Shown here piece after piece: positions 40,427 through 44,140 of a stretch of DNA of 44,140 bases. The notes beneath the pieces were generated by a model, which was not told where the DNA came from, ran no database searches, and saw only the letters and a list, made by a program, of their open reading frames with translations. Origin of the DNA: a virus. The stretch's first letter is position 1, and each line of letters starts with the position of its first letter. The stretch is taken from positions 1 through 44,140 of the IMG/VR virus record IMGVR_UViG_3300031566_000102; one strand, written 5' to 3'. A program made the translations under genes and the position numbers.

Positions 40427-40540
40427 TTATTTATCGTCCTGTTTACTTTTTTTTCGTGTTGAAGATTTGACTTTTGACTTAAGCTTTTGTACTAAAGTTT
40501 TTTTCTTGACAGGTTGTTCTTTTTTTTTAAATTTTGCCAT
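40427..40540 (-). CDS. Tiny Lys-rich protein, 37 aa
   Basis: The short frame MAKFKKKEQPVKKKTLVQKL, followed by more Lys/Ser/Arg, ends two bases before the terS start. It is extremely basic and could bind nucleic acid. The RBS is poor, so it may not be translated. If real, it is the first gene of the late transcript. Confidence 0.35.
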   Translation of the reverse strand: MAKFKKKEQPVKKKTLVQKLKSKVKSSTRKKSKQDDK

Positions 40541-40669
40541 ATAATATATTAGCCATTTTTTTATTAAAAATTGCAATTACGACTTCTTTATTAGCTGATT
40601 AGGATGCTTGAATTCCTTTCTTCCAGTATATTACCAATACAGACGCATTCCACCAATGCTAAATCAGCA
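40541..40669 (-). promoter_or_regulatory. Late operon 5' leader
   Basis: The transcript from the late promoter would begin near 40669 with TGCTGATTTAGCA, able to form a small hairpin. GCATT/AATGC adds another. GCTGATTTAG (about 40663) can also pair with CTAATCAGC (about 40595-40603). There are alternative folds and no recognised RNA family. Confidence 0.3.
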
Positions 40670-40675
40670 CTTACT

Positions 40676-40704
40676 ATTATACACTATATAAATTTATTTT
40701 GCAA
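40676..40704 (-). promoter_or_regulatory. Late promoter (terminase/virion operon)
   Basis: On the minus strand TTGCAA (40699-40704), 17 bp, then perfect TATAAT (40676-40681). The -35 is imperfect, which suits activation by a factor bound at the palindrome starting seven bases upstream. Confidence 0.65.
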
Positions 40705-40710
40705 CCTTAT

Positions 40711-40742
40711 TTTTAATTGCATCGAATTCGATGCAATTAAAA
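40711..40742. promoter_or_regulatory. 32-bp perfect palindrome upstream of late promoter
   Basis: The half-site TTTTAATTGCATCGAA (40711-40726) is followed with no spacer by its exact reverse complement (40727-40742), centred on GAATTC. It lies between the leftward late promoter and the rightward promoter at 40900. No T-run or loop as in a terminator is seen. An operator for a dimeric regulator that switches late expression is likely. Confidence 0.75.
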
Positions 40743-40899
40743 TTCTTATTATGTATTTGCTCCCAATACCCTAAAAAACTAATTGTGTTTCTAGCTCTCA
40801 TCCAGTTTTGTATATGAACTCTACTTTCTCCATCTTTGCATCTCCTATACACTTTAAATAAAAAAAGTAATAAATTTATTTATTTTATATAAATTTTAC
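40743..40899. other. Non-coding stretch between late palindrome and rightward promoter
   Basis: No gene is seen in this 157-bp AT-rich stretch. It separates two divergent transcription units and includes a poly-A/T segment close to the -35 of the rightward promoter (40870-40899), which could act as an UP element. Confidence 0.4.
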
Positions 40900-40928
40900 T
40901 TGACACTTACAATTTAATGATTTATACT
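40900..40928 (+). promoter_or_regulatory. Strong rightward promoter of the small-protein operon
   Basis: TTGACA (40900-40905), 17 bp, then TATACT (40923-40928): near-consensus with an AT-rich upstream element. Drives 40976-42732. Confidence 0.8.
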
Positions 40929-40933
40929 AGTTA

Positions 40934-40948
40934 TTGTCAGTTAGACAA
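40934..40948 (+). promoter_or_regulatory. Inverted repeat at the transcription start
   Basis: TTGTC (40934-40938) and GACAA (40944-40948) flank a 5-base spacer at the predicted +1. It could be a DNA operator or a short 5'-terminal RNA hairpin. Confidence 0.45.
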
Positions 40949-40975
40949 ATATATTAATAAATTAAGTAGGGAATT

Positions 40976-41263
40976 ATGTGGTTTAAAATTAAAACAGTTG
41001 ATGAGGCAATAGAACTATTCAACGATCCAATAGAATTAAAAATCAATACTCTTTTCGAAAAAGGTGCAAGTATAAGTGTTGATTTGCTAACTAAAGAGGA
41101 AGAGGAGTTCATCAGAAAGAATCATAACAAGATTTTAAGGGAAAATAAAATAAACAAATGGTTTTGGAAGCCAGATGACAACGGATATATTAGATATGAT
41201 TTGAAAGATACAGAAACAGGAATGATTAAACTGTTTAGAAACAACATAGAAGTTTATAGTTAA
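40976..41263 (+). CDS. Hypothetical early protein, 95 aa
   Basis: First gene after the strong promoter, with RBS AAGTAGGGAATT. The N-terminal part is helical and acidic (KTVDEAIELFNDPIELKIN, then LTKEEEEFIRKNHNK). The C-terminal part is beta-like (WFWKPDDNGYIRYDLKDTETGMIKLF). No family is recognised. An early host-takeover role is inferred from position only. Confidence 0.6.
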   Translation: MWFKIKTVDEAIELFNDPIELKINTLFEKGASISVDLLTKEEEEFIRKNHNKILRENKINKWFWKPDDNGYIRYDLKDTETGMIKLFRNNIEVYS

Positions 41264-41294
41264 CAATAATTATTAATAAATTAAAAGGGAAATT

Positions 41295-41546
41295 ATGTTA
41301 GTAAAAAAATTGATTAAAGAATTAAAAAAATTAGACCAAAACACAGAAATAGGTTTAAACACTAGTAATTCTATGCAAGATTTGGATTATTTAATCCCAA
41401 GCGTTGATATCATAGAAAGCTTATACAATCCAGCTACAAATGAAAGTTTTTCTGCATGGAAAAGTTATGAGAAGTCAGCTTTAAACGAAGAATACCCAGA
41501 TACTTTAAAAATGGATTTAAAAAAATGCTATATTTTAAGTAAATAA
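41295..41546 (+). CDS. Small phage protein of the LIKELKKLDQ type, 83 aa (paralogue 1)
   Basis: The start LVKKLIKELKKLDQNTEIGLN resembles a family of small phage proteins with a VxxLIxELxxxxxDxEV N-terminus. A second copy lies at 42081. The remainder is beta-like and acidic. RBS AAAAGGGAAATT follows an ATTAATAAATTAA motif shared by several genes in this operon. Function unknown. Confidence 0.6.
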   Translation: MLVKKLIKELKKLDQNTEIGLNTSNSMQDLDYLIPSVDIIESLYNPATNESFSAWKSYEKSALNEEYPDTLKMDLKKCYILSK

Positions 41547-41572
41547 TTATTAATAAATTAAAAGGTAAAATT

Positions 41573-41833
41573 ATGAAAATAAATAAAAAAGATTATTTTA
41601 AGGTTTATAGAATAACAGACGTGGACGAAAAAATTATAAAAGCATTAATGGACAATGCGGAAGGGCACACGCTTTTTGACCACTTTATTTGTGTAGAAGA
41701 TTTAAAAGATGTAATATCGGGAAAATTAGGCGAATTGACTGGCGATAACGGTTTATTTGAGATTAGTAAATTATGTGGGTTTATGTTAGACAACAAACTA
41801 GGCAACGTTTGTATAAAAGGTTTTCATTATTAA
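41573..41833 (+). CDS. Hypothetical early protein, 86 aa
   Basis: Acidic, mixed helix/strand protein (MKINKKDYFKVYRITDVDEK onward) with VEDLKDVISGKLGELTGDN in the middle and Cys near the C-terminus. RBS AAAAGGTAAAATT is preceded by the shared ATTAATAAATTAA motif. No family is recognised. Confidence 0.55.
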   Translation: MKINKKDYFKVYRITDVDEKIIKALMDNAEGHTLFDHFICVEDLKDVISGKLGELTGDNGLFEISKLCGFMLDNKLGNVCIKGFHY

Positions 41834-41853
41834 TAAATTAAAAGGTAAATGAA

Positions 41854-42057
41854 ATGGAAAATAGAATATATGGATTTGGAGGAAAACCAATATTTATATT
41901 GAGGAAAAATTTGGGTTGTGGCTACCGTTCAAGCGAGGTTAACTATAGGTGCGAGAATGTAGACAAAAATGGCACTATATGGGGCATAGTGCCAAAGTCT
42001 AAGTTACGTAACTTTGAATTTTTAGGATATGACAATAAAAAGGTTATTAAACAATAA
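41854..42057 (+). CDS. Hypothetical early protein, 67 aa
   Basis: A small beta-rich protein: MENRIYGFGGKPIFILRKNL, then CGYRSSEVNYRCENVDKNG, IWGIVPKSKLRNFEFLGYD. Its Gly-aromatic pattern and DKNG turns suggest a compact beta domain. It has the same type of RBS leader as its neighbours. No family is recognised. Confidence 0.55.
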   Translation: MENRIYGFGGKPIFILRKNLGCGYRSSEVNYRCENVDKNGTIWGIVPKSKLRNFEFLGYDNKKVIKQ

Positions 42058-42080
42058 ACAAATATAAGGAGTAAATGATA

Positions 42081-42305
42081 ATGAAAGTAAAAAAATTAAT
42101 TGAAGAATTAAAGAAACAAAACCAAGATGACTTAGTAATTTTTATGAGCGATAAAAGAAATTGCATGCATTCAGGGATAAAATCTGTAGAGTCAGGCTAT
42201 AAGTTTCATGAAGGTGATGTTTATAATGAACACACGGACGATGTAGACGGGATAAAAGATAAATGCAGGAATTGTGTTTATTTAAAAGCTGATGAAAGTG
42301 TTTAA
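42081..42305 (+). CDS. Small phage protein of the LIEELKKQNQ type, 74 aa (paralogue 2)
   Basis: The ATG at 42081 is nine bases from AAGGAG; an in-frame ATG at 42075 is too close. The N-terminus KVKKLIEELKKQNQDDLVIF parallels the gene at 41295, so the two are paralogues. A CRNC pair and an acidic region follow. Function unknown. Confidence 0.6.
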   Translation: MKVKKLIEELKKQNQDDLVIFMSDKRNCMHSGIKSVESGYKFHEGDVYNEHTDDVDGIKDKCRNCVYLKADESV

Positions 42306-42326
42306 TAATATAAGGAGTAAATGATT

Positions 42327-42533
42327 ATGAAAAAAGTAAGTAAAGAATTTATACAAGCATTAAATGGAATACTAAACGGTGAAAGCTGGATGCGTAGTAA
42401 ATTAAAGAAGACTGAGATTTATTGTGTAAATTCCGTTGAAAATATCTCATGTGGAACGTGGTCAAATTTTCCAACGCTAGATGATTTGCAAGCCAAAGAC
42501 TGGATTAAAGTAGAGGTACCCAATGAAAGATAA
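42327..42533 (+). CDS. Hypothetical early protein, 68 aa
   Basis: The ATG at 42327 is better spaced from AAGGAG than the in-frame ATG at 42321. The protein begins KKVSKEFIQALNGILNGESW and contains several Trp, an SCGTWSNFPTLDDLQAKDW segment and a short acidic end. It overlaps the start of the HTH gene by 11 bases. No family is recognised. Confidence 0.55.
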   Translation: MKKVSKEFIQALNGILNGESWMRSKLKKTEIYCVNSVENISCGTWSNFPTLDDLQAKDWIKVEVPNER

Positions 42534-42732
42534 ATTAAAACAAGCTGGTTTTAAAAGCCAAACTGAACTTGGTAATTCTTTGATACAAAAGAATGGTAAG
42601 CCAATAGACAAGAATACAATAAGCAGGATGATGCATAGAGAGGATGTTTTTCTTTGTAAGATATTAGACGTTGTAAAAGAGAACATAGCACTTAAAAACT
42701 TATTAAAAGGCTATCTACACCATGATAGTTAA
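42523..42732 (+). CDS. Small HTH DNA-binding protein (Cro-like), 69 aa
   Basis: The layout LKQAGFKSQTELGNSLIQ, then G-x-PIDKNTISRMMHRE, fits a minimal lambda-repressor/Cro-type helix-turn-helix (about residues 5-38). The C-terminal helix KENIALKNLLKGYL is a possible dimerisation element. It is the last gene of the rightward small-protein operon and faces the leftward operon, with a hairpin terminator between. Targets could be the palindromes near 788 or 40711 (unproven). Confidence 0.65.
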   Translation: MKDKLKQAGFKSQTELGNSLIQKNGKPIDKNTISRMMHREDVFLCKILDVVKENIALKNLLKGYLHHDS

Positions 42733-42738
42733 TAAATA

Positions 42739-42777
42739 AATGTGAGCCTACTTTGTAATTCTCTGTAGGCTCACATT
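42739..42777. terminator. Bidirectional hairpin between convergent operons
   Basis: AATGTGAGCCTAC (42739-42751) pairs perfectly with GTAGGCTCACATT (42765-42777), a 13-bp stem. A T-rich tail (TTTATTTATT) follows on the minus strand, so it should end the leftward array transcript and, less clearly, the rightward one. The rest of the gap up to 42861 holds no convincing gene. Confidence 0.75.
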
Positions 42778-42861
42778 ACACCCAACTTTCAGCTAGTTAC
42801 TTGAGTTTTCGCTCGGCGTACTTGTTGGTTGTTCTTGTTCAAGTTCTTCTTTCTTCCCTAT

Positions 42862-43206
42862 TTACTTCTCCTTATTAAATAAACAGTTCTCCCAAAAATA
42901 TTGCTCAGCTTCTCTTTTTCTTCCATCTTGCAAAAAAGTTAAAATTTCTGAGGTATGCTCTAATATATCAATAAATTTGAAAAACTCTTTTGGATGTTTT
43001 ATGCAAATATCCCAAAGTAAATCATATGCTGGGCAACACTTTGCGACATCTTCTATGTATAAGCAATGCATTTCTTCAAACAATTCTTGATCTGCGGGGG
43101 TATAAAATCTGCTTTCTTCTATATCCCACAAATATTTACTTTTGATCTTACAGCCAGCTTTCTTTAGCTTCTTGCTCAATTCTAGGCTTGTGTATTTGTG
43201 TTCCAT
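42862..43206 (-). CDS. Hypothetical protein, 114 aa, end of array operon
   Basis: The protein starts MEHKYTSLELSKKLKKAGCK and has a Cys/Tyr-rich middle (YIEDVAKCCPAYDLLWDICIKHP) and a helical end. The S-L-E-L-S-K-K-L-K-x-A-G-C start recalls small prophage proteins, but I assign no function. It follows the HTH gene in the leftward operon and precedes the terminator. RBS AAAAGGAGAC is strong. Confidence 0.6.
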   Translation of the reverse strand: MEHKYTSLELSKKLKKAGCKIKSKYLWDIEESRFYTPADQELFEEMHCLYIEDVAKCCPAYDLLWDICIKHPKEFFKFIDILEHTSEILTFLQDGRKREAEQYFWENCLFNKEK

Positions 43207-43234
43207 ATTATTTGTCTCCTTTTAATTCATCTAT

Positions 43235-43444
43235 TCACCATGGTATTTGTAGCTCATCTAGGGCTTTTTTAACTTTTTTTATTGTTTGTTCTGTCAAATA
43301 CGCTGATTTATCATCCAGTACCATATATATTCTTTTTGCTCCGCTTATTGACATATTCATTGCTTTTGCTAAGTTTACATGACTTATCTTATCTACAATC
43401 CATCTCAATTTGTCAGTTTCTATTTTTCTTGTGGCTTCTATCAT
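43235..43444 (-). CDS. Small HTH regulator downstream of the repeat array, 69 aa
   Basis: The sequence LRWIVDKISHVNLAKAMNMSISGAKRIYMVL (about residues 13-43) fits a helix-turn-helix. A charged helix (TEQTIKKVKKALDEL) follows. It begins three bases after the stop of the last array gene, whose end supplies AAGGAGAAATAAAT as RBS. It is cotranscribed with the array and may control it. Confidence 0.65.
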   Translation of the reverse strand: MIEATRKIETDKLRWIVDKISHVNLAKAMNMSISGAKRIYMVLDDKSAYLTEQTIKKVKKALDELQIPW

Positions 43445-43447
43445 TAT

Positions 43448-43729
43448 TTATTTCTCCTTGTTTTTAATTAAATGCTCAACCGCTCTTTTACCATCCAGTA
43501 AATCAACACCATCTCGTATTAAATGGTAAATTCCATCTTTGGTTTGGTAGTCGTAATCATCGTTTTCGTAACTCAAACAATCAACCGCTCTTTTACCTTT
43601 AAGTAAGTCAACACCATCTCGTATCAAATGCCAAATCCCGTCTTTGGTTTGGTATTCGTAATCACCGTTGTGGTAACTATAATAACGTAAACCTTTCTTT
43701 TTTGCCTCTTCCAGTGTTAATATTTTCAT
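43448..43729 (-). CDS. Tandem 35-residue repeat protein, shortened last array member
   Basis: This 93-aa paralogue of the genes at 43 and 378 has the leader MKILTLEEAKKKGLRYYSYH, two full repeats and then a fused end: GKRAV runs directly into EHLIKNKEK. About 19 residues between GKRAV and the final HLIK are missing compared with its paralogues. This is an in-frame deletion, as expected from recombination between repeats. It starts in an ATGA overlap with the upstream array gene. Confidence 0.8.
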   Translation of the reverse strand: MKILTLEEAKKKGLRYYSYHNGDYEYQTKDGIWHLIRDGVDLLKGKRAVDCLSYENDDYDYQTKDGIYHLIRDGVDLLDGKRAVEHLIKNKEK

Positions 43730-44140
43730 TTCTTCTCCTTGTTTTTAATTAAATGCTTAACCCCATCTTTGGTTTGGTATTTATAATCACCGTTACGGTA
43801 ACTATAACAATCAACCGCTCTTTTACCATCCAGTAAATCAACACCATCACGTATCAAATGCTCAACCCAGTCTTTGGTTTGGTATTTATAATCACCGCTG
43901 TCGTAACTCCAACAATCAACCGCTCTTTTACCATCCAGTAAATCAACACCATTTCTAATTAAATGGTAAATTCCATCTTTGGTTTGGTATTTATAATCAC
44001 CGTTGTCGTAACTCAAACAAGCAACCGCTCTTTTACCATCCAGTAAATCAACACCATTTCTAATTAAATGGTAAATTCCATCTTTGGTTTGGTATTCGTA
44101 ATCATCGTTGTAGTAACTACAACAATAAACCGCTCTTTTA
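43726..44140 (-). CDS. Tandem 35-residue repeat protein, truncated by window edge
   Basis: The frame is open to the edge of the window. The apparent internal Met at 44016 is not the real start, since repeat sequence (KRAVYCCSYYNDDYEYQTKDG) continues upstream of it. At least four repeats are present, so it is longer than the 112-aa members. The stop overlaps the next gene as ATGA. It presumably joins a leader such as that at 1-46 across the circle junction or a missing stretch. Confidence 0.75.
   Translation of the reverse strand, partial: KRAVYCCSYYNDDYEYQTKDGIYHLIRNGVDLLDGKRAVACLSYDNGDYKYQTKDGIYHLIRNGVDLLDGKRAVDCWSYDSGDYKYQTKDWVEHLIRDGVDLLDGKRAVDCYSYRNGDYKYQTKDGVKHLIKNKEKK
44016..44140. repeat. 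125-base exact direct repeat of 123-247
   Basis: The last 125 bases are identical to 123-247. The mismatch just before is A44015 against C122. Together with the array genes running off both edges, this links the right end of the window to its left end. Confidence 0.9.

Noticed and set aside
42793-42861. 22-codon frame on the minus strand beginning with ATA right after the 114-aa gene
   Set aside because: It has no recognised start codon, and the apparent RBS is the coding end of the preceding gene.
43448-44140. Terminal repeats considered as a CRISPR array
   Set aside because: The repeat unit is 105 bp, in frame and protein-coding throughout, with no unique spacers and no cas genes.
1-44140. 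Temperate phage with integration system
   Set aside because: No integrase, excisionase or att-like duplication was seen. The regulators alone do not establish lysogeny.

Overview
The window looks like almost the whole genome of an AT-rich, short-tailed (podovirus-like) bacteriophage. The virion genes follow the T7-type order: small and large terminase, portal, scaffold, capsid, gp11/gp12-like tail tube proteins, internal virion proteins and fibres. No phage RNA polymerase, DNA polymerase, integrase or reverse transcriptase is visible. Replication appears to be of the lambda/P22 kind, with an initiator carrying iterons inside its own gene, a DnaB-type helicase, and a YqaJ-type exonuclease with a RecT annealase. 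An alphaproteobacterial host is suggested by a GapR (DUF2312) homologue and by an XRE repressor with the FQQVQKYESG signature typical of that class. This is inference, not proof.

Layout. Both edges of the window (1-716 minus, 43448-44140 minus) lie in one tandem array of genes built from a 35-residue repeat. The first 127 bases recur exactly at 336-462, and the last 125 bases recur at 123-247. The molecule is therefore probably circular or circularly permuted, with the sequence broken inside the repeats. Read across the join, one leftward operon runs from a promoter at 752-780 through the array to a small HTH gene and a 114-aa gene, and ends at a hairpin at 42739-42777. A divergent promoter (825-852) starts the rightward early region: small membrane proteins, the XRE regulator, the initiator and origin, DnaB, zinc-ribbon proteins, a DNA methyltransferase, three tandem Gly-rich low-complexity genes, a ribbon-helix-helix protein, YqaJ, RecT and GapR. 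A terminator follows at 11127-11154. After it come two nuclease genes and a degenerate initiator-tRNA-like element.

The late genes occupy 12372-40540 on the minus strand. They start at a promoter (40676-40704) with a 32-bp perfect palindrome just upstream, and end in a compact lysis cassette (holin candidate, overlapping Rz/Rz1-like pair, M15 endolysin). The large terminase carries an intein with a LAGLIDADG domain exactly in its Walker A motif. A separate rightward operon (40976-42732) of small proteins lies between the late promoter and the array.

The most unusual signals are RNA and DNA structures. Several predicted transcripts begin, at or near the predicted +1, with long-range stems or interlocked inverted repeats (2185-2261, 6528-6639, 9587-9624, 32763-32883, 40934-40948). 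The recT leader is a compact textbook H-type pseudoknot, and the capsid leader is an elaborate multi-stem RNA. Other notable elements are the variable 35-residue repeat array, helically phased iterons conserved out of reading frame, and a 9-bp minisatellite between the terminase genes.
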